Source: DASXIF01 sp036498145 (GTDB taxonomy: Bacteria; Actinomycetota; Actinomycetes; Mycobacteriales; Jatrophihabitantaceae). Taken from it: a stretch of 64,000 nt of DNA. The position numbers and the translations under genes are program-made. Below, in pieces: positions 36,519 to 48,601 of the stretch (position 1 is the first letter of the stretch; each line of letters opens with the position of its first letter). The stretch lies in the NCBI GenBank assembly GCA_963708625.1, contig CAVPSV010000002.1:744001-808000 (forward strand). The letters are read 5' to 3'. A model generated the notes under the pieces. It was not told the DNA's origin. It did not search any database and was given only the letters and a program-made list of their open reading frames with translations.

Positions 36519-38294
36519 TCAGCCTTCGCCGACCGCGTCGATGCCCGCCTCGGCCCGCTGAGCCGGCGTGATCGGGGCCGGCGCACCGGTGAGCGGGTCG
36601 TATCCGCCGCCGGTCTTCGGGAACGCAATCACCTCGCGAATCGACTCGCTGCCGGACAGCAGTGCGCAGATGCGGTCCCAGCCGAACGCGATCCCGCCGT
36701 GTGGCGGCGCGCCGTAGCTGAACGCCTCCAGCAGGAAGCCGAACTTCTCCTGCACCTGCTCTGCATCAAGCCCCATCACCGCGAACACGCGCTCCTGCAC
36801 GTCCCGGCGGTGGATTCGGATCGAGCCCCCACCGATCTCATTGCCGTTGCAGACGATGTCGTAGGCATAGGCCAGCGCCGCGCCGGGGTCGGCGTCGAAC
36901 CGGTCCAGCCACTCCGGCTTGGGCGAGGTGAAGGCATGGTGCACAGCGGTCCACTGACCCGAACCGAGCGCCACGTCGCCGGCCGCCTGCGCGTCGCTGG
37001 CCGGCTCGAACAGCGGCGCGTCGACGATCCACACGAACGACCAGCGGGCCTCGTCGATGAGCTGCAGCCGATCGCCGATCTCCAGCCGCGCCGCGCCCAG
37101 CAGCGCCCGCGACGATTTCGGCGCACCCGCGGCGAAGAAGACGCAGTCGCCGGGTTCGGCACCCACCTGTGCGGCCAGGCCGGCACGCTCGTCGGCGGAC
37201 AGGTTCTTCGCGACCGGACCGCCCAGCTCGCCGTCCGCGCCGACCAGGACGTAGGCCAGCCCACGCGCACCGCGCTGCTTGGCCCATTCCTGCCACGCGT
37301 CGAGCTGCTTGCGTGGCTGCCCGGCGCCACCGGGCATGACCACGGCGCCTACATACGGCGCCTGGAACACCCGGAAGTCGGTGGCGGCGAAGTAGTCGGT
37401 GCAATCGACGAGTTCCAGGCCAAAGCGCAGATCGGGCTTGTCGGTGCCGTAGCGGTGCATCGCTTCCGCGTACGTCATTCGCGGTATCGGCGTGCGGATG
37501 TCATGTCCGACCAGTCGCCACAACGCCACCAGTACCTGCTCGGCCACCGCGATGATGTCGTCCTGGTCGACGAAGCTCATCTCGAGGTCCAGCTGGGTGA
37601 ACTCCGGTTGCCGGTCGGCGCGGAAGTCCTCGTCCCGGTAGCAGCGGGCGATCTGGAAGTACCGTTCCATGCCGGCCACCATCAGCAGCTGCTTGAACAG
37701 CTGCGGTGACTGCGGCAGCGCGTACCAGCTGCCCGGTCGCAGCCGCGCCGGCACGAGGAAGTCGCGCGCCCCCTCCGGTGTGGACCGGGTCAGCGTCGGT
37801 GTTTCGATCTCGATGAACCCGCGGTCCAGCAACACCTCGCGCGCTGCGTGGTTCACCTGGCTGCGCAGCCGAATCGCCGCGCCAGGACGCTGGCGGCGCA
37901 GGTCCAGGTAGCGGTATTTCAGCCGCACCTCTTCGCCCACACCGGTGTGCTCGTCCAGCTGGAACGGCAGTGGCGCGGCTTCGTTGAGCACCTGCAGCTC
38001 ATTCGCCGCGACCTCGACCTCGCCGGTGGCGATGGCGGCGTTGACCATGCCCATCGGACGCAATCGAACCTCGCCGGTCACCGCGACGACCCACTCGTTG
38101 CGCAGCTCATGCGCTGCCTCCAGGCCAGGGTCCTCGCCCCGGAGCACGACCTGCACGGTGCCCGAGCTGTCCCGCAGGTCGATAAAGGTAACCCCACCGT
38201 GGTCGCGCCTGGTCGCGACCCAACCCGCCAGCGTCACCCTTCGGCCGGTGTCGGCGGCGCGCAGGCTGCCTGCGTCGTGCGTGCGAATACTCAT
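36519..38294 (-). CDS. aspS: aspartyl-tRNA synthetase
   Basis: This 591-aa class II enzyme has the bacterial insertion (GAD) domain. The OB anticodon domain includes VTLAGWVATRRDHGGVTFIDLRD; motif 2 is RYFQIARCYRDEDFRADRQPEFTQLDLEMSF; motif 3 is GIAFGWDRICALL. Actinobacterial AspRS is often non-discriminating (also charging tRNA-Asn), but that cannot be settled here. The ATG 38294 is chosen because similarity starts MSIRTHDAG; it lies seven bases after hisS. Confidence 0.97.
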   Translation of the reverse strand: MSIRTHDAGSLRAADTGRRVTLAGWVATRRDHGGVTFIDLRDSSGTVQVVLRGEDPGLEAAHELRNEWVVAVTGEVRLRPMGMVNAAIATGEVEVAANELQVLNEAAPLPFQLDEHTGVGEEVRLKYRYLDLRRQRPGAAIRLRSQVNHAAREVLLDRGFIEIETPTLTRSTPEGARDFLVPARLRPGSWYALPQSPQLFKQLLMVAGMERYFQIARCYRDEDFRADRQPEFTQLDLEMSFVDQDDIIAVAEQVLVALWRLVGHDIRTPIPRMTYAEAMHRYGTDKPDLRFGLELVDCTDYFAATDFRVFQAPYVGAVVMPGGAGQPRKQLDAWQEWAKQRGARGLAYVLVGADGELGGPVAKNLSADERAGLAAQVGAEPGDCVFFAAGAPKSSRALLGAARLEIGDRLQLIDEARWSFVWIVDAPLFEPASDAQAAGDVALGSGQWTAVHHAFTSPKPEWLDRFDADPGAALAYAYDIVCNGNEIGGGSIRIHRRDVQERVFAVMGLDAEQVQEKFGFLLEAFSYGAPPHGGIAFGWDRICALLSGSESIREVIAFPKTGGGYDPLTGAPAPITPAQRAEAGIDAVGEG

Positions 38295-38301
38295 GCTGGA
38301 C

Positions 38302-39663
38302 TCATCGCCTGCTGGATCCTTCACCTTCGGTCGCCGCTCGCACGGTGTGCGGGCGCAGGTCCGCATCGGGCGGGCGCCACTGTTCGGGATCGGCCGCGAC
38401 CTGCTCGCCGCTGCGAATGTCACGCACCTGTGACTGCCCGTCTGCGTCGGGGAACCAGACGAACGGGATGCCGCGTCGCTCAGCGACGCGGATCTGCCTG
38501 CCGTATTTCTGTGCCGCCTCGGCCACCTCGCAGGCGACGCCTCGCGCGCGCAACTGCTGCGCGATCCGCTCGCAACGGTCCCGGTCATCCTCGGTCGGCA
38601 GCGCGATCAGCACGGCGGATGGCACCTGCCGTGATCCGGCGAGGATGCCGCGCTGGAACAGCGGCATCAGCATGCGGGTGACCCCCAGGGAGATGCCGAC
38701 CCCCGGGTAGCTGATCTTGCCGGCACTGGCCAGCGAGTCGTAGCGACCGCCGGAGCAGATGGAGCCGAGCTGTTCGAAGCCGGCCATCCGCGTCTCGAAC
38801 ACGGTTCCGGTGTAGTAATCCAGGCCCCGTGCGATGCGCAGGTCCGCGCACACCTCGAAGCGGTCCGTGCTCAGGCCGGCGCAGCCGTCCACCACAGCGC
38901 GCAACTCGGCGACGCCAGCGTCGAGCAGCTCATGGTGGACGCCGAGTTCGGCCACGGCAGTGGCGAACGAGGAATCCGCGGTATTGATCGCTGCCAGCGC
39001 CAGGCAGGCCTCGGCCTGTTCGGCGGACAGCCGCCCGTCCTCGCGCAGCATGGTTCGCACCACCTCGACGGGCACCTTGTCCAGCCGGTCAACCGTGCGC
39101 AGTACCGCGTCCACGTCCGGCACCCCGAGACCGAGGCAGAAACCCTCCATCAGCTTGCGGTTGTTGATCTGCAGTCGCAGCGGCGGCAGGAACTCCAGCG
39201 ATGCCAGCGCCTGCGCCATCACCCGGGCGATCTGCACGTCGTGGTGAAACGGCAGTTCGTCGCGCGCGACCACGTCGATGTCGGCCTGGGTGAACTCGCG
39301 ATAGCGCCCCTCCTGAGGGCGTTCACCCCGCCACACCTTCTGGATCTGGTAACGCCGAAACGGGAACTCCAGGCGGCCGGCGTGCTCGAGCACATATCGG
39401 GCGAAGGGCACGGTCAGGTCGAAGTGCAGACCGAGGCCGCTGTGCGCGTCCGGGTCGTCGCCAGCATGCAGCCGGCGCAGCACGTAGACCTCGTTGCCGA
39501 TCTCGCCCTTGCGCAGCAGCGACTCCAGCGGCTCCGCCGCCCGCGTCTCCACCGACGCGAAGCCGTGCAGTTCGAACACCCGGCGCAGCCGGTCGAGCAC
39601 GTCGAGTTCGACGGCACGCTCGGCGGGCAGCAGTTCCGGGAACCCCGACAGCGACGAGGTCAC
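38302..39663 (-). CDS. hisS: histidyl-tRNA synthetase
   Basis: This 453-aa class II enzyme has motif 2 QKVWRGERPQEGRYREFTQADIDVV, the two histidine motifs LDYYTGTVFE and SGGRYDSLAS, and a C-terminal anticodon domain (SAVLIALPTEDDRDRCERIAQQLRARG). It starts at a GTG. It is of the form with a longer N-terminus (SGFPELLPAERAVELDVLDRLR) seen in several actinobacteria. Order MBL hydrolase-hisS-aspS is conserved. Confidence 0.95.
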   Translation of the reverse strand: MTSSLSGFPELLPAERAVELDVLDRLRRVFELHGFASVETRAAEPLESLLRKGEIGNEVYVLRRLHAGDDPDAHSGLGLHFDLTVPFARYVLEHAGRLEFPFRRYQIQKVWRGERPQEGRYREFTQADIDVVARDELPFHHDVQIARVMAQALASLEFLPPLRLQINNRKLMEGFCLGLGVPDVDAVLRTVDRLDKVPVEVVRTMLREDGRLSAEQAEACLALAAINTADSSFATAVAELGVHHELLDAGVAELRAVVDGCAGLSTDRFEVCADLRIARGLDYYTGTVFETRMAGFEQLGSICSGGRYDSLASAGKISYPGVGISLGVTRMLMPLFQRGILAGSRQVPSAVLIALPTEDDRDRCERIAQQLRARGVACEVAEAAQKYGRQIRVAERRGIPFVWFPDADGQSQVRDIRSGEQVAADPEQWRPPDADLRPHTVRAATEGEGSSRR

Positions 39664-39687
39664 GCGAGCACCATGATCCGGCCTCGC

Positions 39688-40347
39688 CTACAGGTCCTGC
39701 AGGAACGGGTTGGCGCCCCGCTCGGCCTCGATGGTGGTGGACGGTCCATGGCCGGGGTGCACCACGGTCGCGTCCTCCATCGGCAGGATCACCGTGCGCA
39801 GCGTCTGCTGCATCTGCGTCATCGATCCGCCGGGCAGGTCGACCCGCCCAATCGAACCCGCGAACAGCACGTCGCCGGCGAAGACCACCGGCTCGTCGGA
39901 CCCGGCGAGCGCGAACACCACCGAACCCCGGCTGTGCCCCGGCGCGTGGCGCACGGCCAGATCGAGGCCGGCCAAGGAGACCTTCTCGCCGTCCGCGAGC
40001 GGGCGAACGTCGTCCGGCTCGGCGAACGTGAGCGAACCGAACAGCGGCGTGCCGCCAGGCATGCCCACCCCGGACCACGGGTCGCGCAGCTGCGCGCGGT
40101 CGGCCGGGTGGATGTAGGCCGGGATGTCGCGCGCCTGGCACACCGGGAACACCGAGAAGGTGTGGTCGAAGTGCCCGTGCGTCAGCAGCACGGCGACCGG
40201 ATGCAACCGGTACTCGGCGATCACATCGTCGAGCTGGGGTCCGACCCCGATGCCTGGGTCGATGACCACACATTGCTCGCCCGCGCCGGGTGCCGCGATC
40301 CAGCAGTTGGTGGCGGTCGCGGCCGAGGCGAAACCGGCGATGAGCAC
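39688..40347 (-). CDS. metallo-beta-lactamase fold hydrolase (glyoxalase II-like)
   Basis: This 219-aa protein has the binuclear zinc motif THGHFDH (about 56-62), HAPGHSRGS, FAGDVLFAGSIGR and a terminal VHPGHGPSTTIEAE, the glyoxalase II/Rv2581c-like set. Such enzymes hydrolyse thioesters or related compounds; in mycothiol organisms the substrate may be a mycothiol conjugate, which is inference. Start is the GTG 40347 with GGGAG upstream. It is divergent from the FKBP gene. Confidence 0.9.
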   Translation of the reverse strand: MLIAGFASAATATNCWIAAPGAGEQCVVIDPGIGVGPQLDDVIAEYRLHPVAVLLTHGHFDHTFSVFPVCQARDIPAYIHPADRAQLRDPWSGVGMPGGTPLFGSLTFAEPDDVRPLADGEKVSLAGLDLAVRHAPGHSRGSVVFALAGSDEPVVFAGDVLFAGSIGRVDLPGGSMTQMQQTLRTVILPMEDATVVHPGHGPSTTIEAERGANPFLQDL

Positions 40348-40550
40348 TGCTCGGCCACTCCCTGGTCGGACGGTCTCGGGTGGACACGCGATCCGGCTGT
40401 GGGGACCCCGTGCGGAACCTCCAGCTTACCGAGGGGCCGCCGACGGGCTCGCCGCCGTCGGTCCGGCTCATAGCTGGCGCTGCGATTAGGTTCCGTACAC
40501 TGCCACGAGTCCCGTCCGCTTCGAGCCGTCTCCGCCGGAGGACGCACCCC

Positions 40551-41261
40551 GTGCCGACCAGCAAGCAGCGCCGTGAGGCCGCCCGCCGACACCTCGACCG
40601 CCAACTCCAGCGCAGGCAACAGCGCGAACAGGCGCGACGCCGGTTCACCCTGATCGCCTCCATCGTCGGCACCCTGGTGCTGGTCGCCGTGATCCTGGTG
40701 GTGGTGTTCATGGCCGGCAGCGACGACTCGAAGAAGAAGACCGCCGCCTCTGCGACCCCGTCGAACACCGCCTCCGGCACCATCACGCCGACGCCGACGC
40801 CGACCCCGTCCACCTCCTATCCGCCCGCCAAGGGCGCGGCAGTGAGCTTCGACGGGGTCACCGTCACCGGTGCGACCGATCTGGCCGGCGTGCCCGGGGT
40901 GACGTCCAAGTCGAGCACCACGCCGAAGACCCTTGCCTACAAGGACCTGGTCGTCGGCAAGGGCGCGGTCGCGACGCCGTCCTCGACGGTGACTGTGCAG
41001 TACGTCGGCGTGCTGTACCGCACCGGAGTGAAGTTCGACGCCTCGTGGAGCCGGGGCAGCCCGACGCAGTTCTCCCTCGCCCAAGTGGTGCCGGGGTTCA
41101 CCCAGGGCATCGGTGGCACGACCGGTGTCCCGCCCATGCACGTCGGCGGCCGCCGCATCATCATCCTGCCGGCCGCGCTGGGCTACGGCAGCCAGGCCAA
41201 CGGCAGCATCCCGGCCAACTCGCCGCTGGTATTCGTCGTCGATCTCACCCAGCTGGGCTGA
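40551..41261 (+). CDS. membrane-anchored FKBP-type peptidyl-prolyl isomerase
   Basis: This 236-aa protein has a basic, Gln/Arg-rich cytosolic helix (about 1-30), one membrane helix (LIASIVGTLVLVAVILVVVFMAG), a Thr/Pro/Ser-rich linker, and a C-terminal FKBP domain with VTVQYVGVLYRTGVKFDASW, VVPGFTQGIGG and ALGYGSQANGSIPANSPLVFVVDL. It should help fold proteins outside the membrane. The GTG 40551 has GGAGG nine bases upstream. A 203-base intergenic region separates it from the divergent hydrolase; a TACACT hexamer there might be a -10. Cyclophilin gene follows seven bases on. Confidence 0.9.
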   Translation: MPTSKQRREAARRHLDRQLQRRQQREQARRRFTLIASIVGTLVLVAVILVVVFMAGSDDSKKKTAASATPSNTASGTITPTPTPTPSTSYPPAKGAAVSFDGVTVTGATDLAGVPGVTSKSSTTPKTLAYKDLVVGKGAVATPSSTVTVQYVGVLYRTGVKFDASWSRGSPTQFSLAQVVPGFTQGIGGTTGVPPMHVGGRRIIILPAALGYGSQANGSIPANSPLVFVVDLTQLG

Positions 41262-41268
41262 GCCGACG

Positions 41269-42151
41269 ATGGCCGGCGGCACTCAGCGCCGTGACGCCTC
41301 ACGCCGCCGGCTCGAGCAGCAGTTGGCCATCCGGTCGCAACGCGGTGAGGGCAGCGGCCGGCGGCTGCGCATCGCGATGGTGGCCGGTGCGATCGCCCTG
41401 GTCGCCGCGATCTTCGTGATCGTGGTCGTGTTCGCGTCCGCGGGCAGTTCGACGCACCCGCCGACGGCGACGAACAGCACCAGCACCAGCGCCGCGCCGT
41501 TCACCGAGCGCAAGACGACCGGCCCGTGCGGGTTCGCCACCGCTGATGCGGGTACCAATCCGGCGCTGCGCGACGTCGGCCTGCCGCCGGACCCCAACCC
41601 GCCGCTGCAATCGATCGTCACCGTCGACTTCAACACCAACCGCGGGCTGATCGAAGCCACCCTGGACGGCAAGAACGCACCGTGCAACGTGCTGGCAGTC
41701 AGCTACTTGATCGAGAAAAAGTTCTATGACAACACGGCGTGCCCGCGCGTGGTCGACTCCGGCATCTTCGTGGTGCAGTGCGGCTCGGGCGGCAAGACGA
41801 CCGCGGGCGGCCCCACCTTCACCGTGCCTGATGAGAACCTGACCAACGCCGACTACAGCGCCGGCGCGATCGCCATGGCGAACACCGGCCAACCGAACTC
41901 GGCCAGCAGCCAGTTCTTCTTCGTCACCAAGGACAGCAACAGCGGCCTCAATCAGAGCTACACCGTCGTCGGCCACGTCACCAAGGGACTCGACATCCTG
42001 CAGCAGGTGGCCGCGGGCGGCAATGACGGCTCGGCCGGGTCGGCCGGCGGCGGCGCGCCGAAGCTCTCGCTCGTGTTCACCACGGTGAAGATCGTCGCGG
42101 TGACCGGTGGCCCGACACCGGGCGTCGGACCGACGGCGACGCTCCGGGCGG

Positions 42152-42165
<14 letters not shown>
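41269..42165 (+). CDS. membrane-anchored cyclophilin-type peptidyl-prolyl isomerase
   Basis: This 298-aa protein has an N-terminal basic helix and one membrane segment (IAMVAGAIALVAAIFVIVVVFAS) like those of the adjacent FKBP gene, but a cyclophilin domain: VDFNTNRGLIEATLDGKNAPC, NSASSQFFFVTKDS and YTVVGHVTKGLDIL. Some catalytic-loop residues (usual FHRV, GDP) are altered to FYDN ... CPRVVDSGIFVVQCG, common in this PpiB-like actinobacterial branch. Its 3' end overlaps the relA 3' end by 14 bases. Confidence 0.9.
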
Positions 42166-44638
<2,473 letters not shown>

Positions 44639-44643
44639 CGTCA

Positions 44644-44649
44644 AGTCTA
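44644..44649 (-). promoter_or_regulatory. predicted -10 of relA promoter
   Basis: Minus-strand TAGACT, five bases before the chosen relA GTG; the spacing is one base shorter than for the other leaderless genes. Confidence 0.35.
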
Positions 44650-44681
44650 CGGGCGCCCCGGTTATTCGGTCGCGCTGTGCC

Positions 44682-45248
44682 TCAGACCCGTAACAGCGAA
44701 TGCAGGGGTGCGACCGGGTCGAGCACCGCCCGGCCCGACAGGAAACCGAGTTCGAGCAACACGGCCAGGCCGGCCACGGTCCCGCCCGCCTCGTCGACCA
44801 GTTCGACCGCGGCACGCATGGTGCCACCGGTCGCGAGCACATCGTCGACGACCAGCACGCGGGTGCCGTCGAGCACGTGCGTCGGCACCTCGATCTCGGC
44901 GGTGCCGTACTCGAGCGCATACGCGCGCCGGATCGTCGGCGGCGGCAGCTTGCCCGCCTTGCGCACCGGGACCAGCGCGCATCCGAGTTCGCATGCCAGC
45001 GCCCCGGCGACCAGGAAGCCGCGCGCCTCGATGCCGGCCACCACCTCCACCGAACCGAGCGAGGTGGCAAAGGTGGCGAAGGCCGCTATCGCCTCGCCGA
45101 ACACATCGGGATCGGCGAGCAGAGCAGTGATGTCCTTGAAGACGATGCCTGGCTTCGGGAAGTCGGGCACGTCGCGCAACCGAGCCGCGATACGACCGGC
45201 GAGCGTGGGCCCGGCGTCACCGGTGACGGGGTCGCCGGCGCCGGTCAT
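44682..45248 (-). CDS. apt: adenine phosphoribosyltransferase
   Basis: This 188-aa salvage enzyme makes AMP from adenine and PRPP. FPKPGIVFKDITALLADP, EARGFLVAGALACELG, ALEYGTAEIEV and the PRPP loop VLVVDDVLATGGTMRAA are canonical. The ATG 45248 overlaps the secF stop (ATGA). SecD-SecF-apt-relA is the usual actinobacterial order. Confidence 0.95.
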   Translation of the reverse strand: MTGAGDPVTGDAGPTLAGRIAARLRDVPDFPKPGIVFKDITALLADPDVFGEAIAAFATFATSLGSVEVVAGIEARGFLVAGALACELGCALVPVRKAGKLPPPTIRRAYALEYGTAEIEVPTHVLDGTRVLVVDDVLATGGTMRAAVELVDEAGGTVAGLAVLLELGFLSGRAVLDPVAPLHSLLRV

Positions 45249-46387
45249 CGACGACGGTTGCGCTGCGGGCGAGCCCCCGGTCGAGGAGCCGGTGCTGGGC
45301 CCCCGCCGCGCCGCGCCGAGCCGCCCGACTGCTGCGCCGCAGGCGCGGTCTGGCCCGCGGCCGAGACAGTGGCCGGAGCTGCCGCTGCCGCTTGTGCGAC
45401 GGCCGCGGCGCGGGCCGCGTCGCTGGATCGCTTGGCCACCACGCGTTTCGTGAGTGCCTTGTACTCCGGTGCCATCTCGGTGAGGTCCACCACGATGGGC
45501 GTGGCCAGGAACAGCGACGAGTACGCACCCGAGGCCAGCCCGACGAACAGGATCAGGGCAAGGTCCTTGATCGTGCCGACGCCGAGCACGCCGGCGCCGA
45601 CGAACAACAATCCCGCCACCGGCAGCAACGCGATCAATGAGGTGTTGATGGAGCGCATCAACGTCTGGTTGACCGCCAGGTTGGCGGCCTGGGAGAACGT
45701 CATCCTCGAACCGGCCAGGATGTCCTTGGAGTTCTCCGCGACCTTGTCGTAGACCACGACGGTGTCATACAGCGAGAAGCCGAGGATGGTCAGCAGCCCG
45801 ACCACGGTAGACGGCGTCACCTCGAAGCCGACGATCGAGTACACACCTGCGGCCAGCAACAGGTCGTGCAGCAGCGCGAGGATGCCGCCGACGGCCATCC
45901 GCCAGTGGAACCGCAGCGAGATGTAGATCGACACGGCGATGAGGAACACGATCAGGCCCTCGACCGCCTTGACGGTGATGTCGTGACCCCAGCTGGAACT
46001 CACCGACTGGGTGGTGATGCTGTTCTCCGGTACGTGCAGCTCGGTCCCGACCTTGCTCTTGACCTGCGCAAGCTGGTCCGGATCCAGCGAATTGGTCTTG
46101 ACCACGATCTGGTTGGTCGAGCCCGAACCCACCTTCTGCGACGGTTCGGAGGAGGCCCCGGCGTCGGTGAACGCCGTGTTCACCTCGTTGGTGGTGATGG
46201 AGGTGCCGGTGACCGGGATCTGGAACTGCGTGCCGCCCTTGAACTCGATGCCGTAGTTGAACCCACGCACGCTGATGCTGGCGATGCAGATCAGGATGAG
46301 CACCAGCGAGACGAAGTACCAGCGTTCGCGGTTGCCGATGAACTCGATACGGGTTTCGCCCCGGTAGAGCCTGCTGATGACCGACAT
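45245..46387 (-). CDS. secF: protein translocase subunit SecF
   Basis: This 380-aa membrane protein works with SecD to drive late export using the proton gradient. It has six helices, starting WYFVSLVLILICIASISV, a periplasmic domain with YGIEFKGGTQFQIPV, and the later GFSLYDTVVVYDKVAEN. The tail is Ala/Arg-rich and basic (RPQRNRRR). The ATG 46387 shares a base with the intended secD stop (TGATG); a GTG one codon upstream is possible. Confidence 0.94.
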   Translation of the reverse strand: MSVISRLYRGETRIEFIGNRERWYFVSLVLILICIASISVRGFNYGIEFKGGTQFQIPVTGTSITTNEVNTAFTDAGASSEPSQKVGSGSTNQIVVKTNSLDPDQLAQVKSKVGTELHVPENSITTQSVSSSWGHDITVKAVEGLIVFLIAVSIYISLRFHWRMAVGGILALLHDLLLAAGVYSIVGFEVTPSTVVGLLTILGFSLYDTVVVYDKVAENSKDILAGSRMTFSQAANLAVNQTLMRSINTSLIALLPVAGLLFVGAGVLGVGTIKDLALILFVGLASGAYSSLFLATPIVVDLTEMAPEYKALTKRVVAKRSSDAARAAAVAQAAAAAPATVSAAGQTAPAAQQSGGSARRGGGPAPAPRPGARPQRNRRR

Positions 46388-46513
46388 CACTGGTCGCCCT
46401 TCTGCTCGCGCAGGCGCGCACGCCTGGCGGCCGCCCGTTCCGCGGCACTGCCCGGTGCCGGGTCGGCCTGCCGCCGTGGCTCGGTTTGCGCCGGTTCCTG
46501 CGCCGGCGCTGCC

Positions 46514-48484
46514 TCATCCGGTTGGTTCGGGTCGGCCACCGCGACGGAGCTGGAACGTCGCGACGGCGCGGCGCGGTCCACTGGCGCGTTGCGGTCGAGT
46601 TCGCGTGCTTCGAGCCGGCGGTTCGTCCGGCAATGCCGGTCCGCCGCGGATGGCGTCCAGGCCGGTGAAACGGCGCGAGCCGAACGAGCGCAGCCGCGAC
46701 AGCATCGAGACCAGCGGGTGGGTGAACAGGAACACCACGACCAGGTCGAGGATGGTGGACAGCCCCAACGTGAACGCGAAGCCCTTCACGTCGCCGGCGG
46801 CGAAGTAGTAGAGGGTGGCCGCGGCCAGGAACGACACGGTATCCGCGGACAGGATGGTGCGCCGGGCCCGCACCCACGCGCGCGGGATAGCCACGCGGGC
46901 CGAGCGCCCTTCGTGTACTTCGTCCTTGATGCGTTCGAAGAAGACCACGAACGAGTCGGCGGTGATACCGACCGCGACGATGAAGCCGGCGATACCGGCC
47001 AGGCTCAGGGTGAACCCGATCTGTGTCGCCAGCATTACCAGCGACCCGTAGGTCAGCGCACCGGAGACCAGCAACGAGGCGATGGTGACGAATCCCAGCG
47101 CGCGGTAGTAGATCAGCGAGTACAGCACCACCAGGATCAGGCCGATGCCACCGGCGAGCAGGCCCGCCTTCAACTGCGACGTGCCCAGTGAGGCCGAGAC
47201 TGTCTGCGCATCCTGCGCGGTGAAGCTCAGCGGCAGCGCACCGTACTTCAGTTCGTCGGCGAGCTGATTCGCCGACTTCTGCGTGAAGCTACCGGAGATC
47301 TGCGTGGTCTGGCCGTTGATCGCGCTCTCGTTCACCGGTGCCGAGATCACACTGCCGTCCAGCACGAAGCCGACGTAGTCCGCGCACGGCGTGCCCGACG
47401 TGCTGCACTGGGTCACCGACGCGGCCTGCGCGCTGCTGCCGCCGATGTTGTGCGCGCTGGTGTAGCTGGACCAGGCGGCCTGACCGCTGTTCTTGAGGTT
47501 CAGGTTGACCGTCCACTGGAACTGGCCCTGGGTGGTGTTCGGTGCCTGCGACGAGGCGCTGGAAATTTGCGTGCCGTGCACGATCGCCGGGCCGAGCAGG
47601 TAGGCCAATCCGCTCGCCGGCTCACACGCGATGAAGTACTTGGCGGTGTCGGACTGGTTCGCCGTGTCGTTGCAGTTGACCGTGGACAACGCGGCCGCCA
47701 TCGCTTGCTGCTGCGTGCTGCTCAGCTTGTCGAAGTCGGCCTCGGTGGTCGGCACGGCGAAGCCGAGCGAGGTGAGCGGGTCGTCCACGCAGTGCACCGC
47801 ACTCGCACCGGAACTGGTGGCGCTGCCGCTCGGGGACCCACTGCCGGATCCGCTGGACGACGCTGCCGGGGTGCTCGACGCGGCACTCGATCCACTGGCC
47901 TTCGCGGCCGAGTTGGTCGGGGCGGCCACGTGTACGCCGCCCACCAACGAGTGGATGTCGGCTGCCGGGGAGCTGCTCACACTGCTCGTCGCACCCGAAG
48001 GACCGCTCGACGGATTCGGCGACGCGCTGCCGGATCCCGACGGGGTCGGCGACGGGGTGGGGGTCGTCGCCGAGGCTCCGGAGGCCGACGGGCACAGTGC
48101 CTGCACCGCGGGCATCACGTTGCCGCGCATGCTCAGCACGGCCGCCTTGCCCAGTTGCTTGACGGTGTCCGCGCTGGTCACGCCCGGAATGGTGACCACG
48201 ATCTGATTGCTGCCCTGCACCACCACGGTCGACTGGGTGACACCGGTGCCGTTGACCCGGTTCTCCATGATCTGTTTGGCCTGGCTCATCTGCGAGCTGC
48301 TTGGCGAGTGGCCGGTCGGAGTCTTCGCGGTGAAGATCACCTGCGTGCCGCCGACGAGGTCCAGACCGAGCTTGGGCGTGTGCCGCTGGCCCGGCCAGAA
48401 CACGATGCCGTACAGCACGGCGACAATTGCCAGCAATGCCAGGAAATAGCGCCCGACGCGAAGCGTTCCGGCTGGTGGGGCCAC
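46514..48484 (-). CDS. secD: protein translocase subunit SecD, C-terminal tail frameshifted
   Basis: SecD spans the membrane six times. The start GTG 48484 (VAPPAGTLRVGRYF) has AGGAGA eight bases upstream and is preferred to GTG 48556. LGLDLVGGTQVIFTAKTP, a 100-residue Ser/Pro/Gly/Thr-rich periplasmic insert (about 165-265), and the SecD TM core (GFIVAVGITADSFVVFFERIKDE) are intact. Near 46609-46616 one extra base seems present: another frame then continues (EARELDRNAPV ... RLREQKGDQ) to a TGA at 46387 that overlaps the secF ATG. As written the protein ends at 46514. Confidence 0.9.
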   Translation of the reverse strand: MAPPAGTLRVGRYFLALLAIVAVLYGIVFWPGQRHTPKLGLDLVGGTQVIFTAKTPTGHSPSSSQMSQAKQIMENRVNGTGVTQSTVVVQGSNQIVVTIPGVTSADTVKQLGKAAVLSMRGNVMPAVQALCPSASGASATTPTPSPTPSGSGSASPNPSSGPSGATSSVSSSPAADIHSLVGGVHVAAPTNSAAKASGSSAASSTPAASSSGSGSGSPSGSATSSGASAVHCVDDPLTSLGFAVPTTEADFDKLSSTQQQAMAAALSTVNCNDTANQSDTAKYFIACEPASGLAYLLGPAIVHGTQISSASSQAPNTTQGQFQWTVNLNLKNSGQAAWSSYTSAHNIGGSSAQAASVTQCSTSGTPCADYVGFVLDGSVISAPVNESAINGQTTQISGSFTQKSANQLADELKYGALPLSFTAQDAQTVSASLGTSQLKAGLLAGGIGLILVVLYSLIYYRALGFVTIASLLVSGALTYGSLVMLATQIGFTLSLAGIAGFIVAVGITADSFVVFFERIKDEVHEGRSARVAIPRAWVRARRTILSADTVSFLAAATLYYFAAGDVKGFAFTLGLSTILDLVVVFLFTHPLVSMLSRLRSFGSRRFTGLDAIRGGPALPDEPPARSTRTRPQRASGPRRAVATFQLRRGGRPEPTG

Positions 48485-48601
48485 GGACTTGCTCTCCTGA
48501 CTCGCTCGATTGTCCAGATCGGCTCGATCCGGTGCGACCACAGTCGCAGCGGGCACGCCAGGGCACAGTCCCGCCCCGACGACGGCCCAGTATGACCGAC
48601 G

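Noticed and set aside
47750..48100. Ser/Pro/Gly-rich stretch in secD as foreign insertion
   Set aside because: Low-complexity periplasmic inserts are common in actinobacterial SecD and the frame is intact there.
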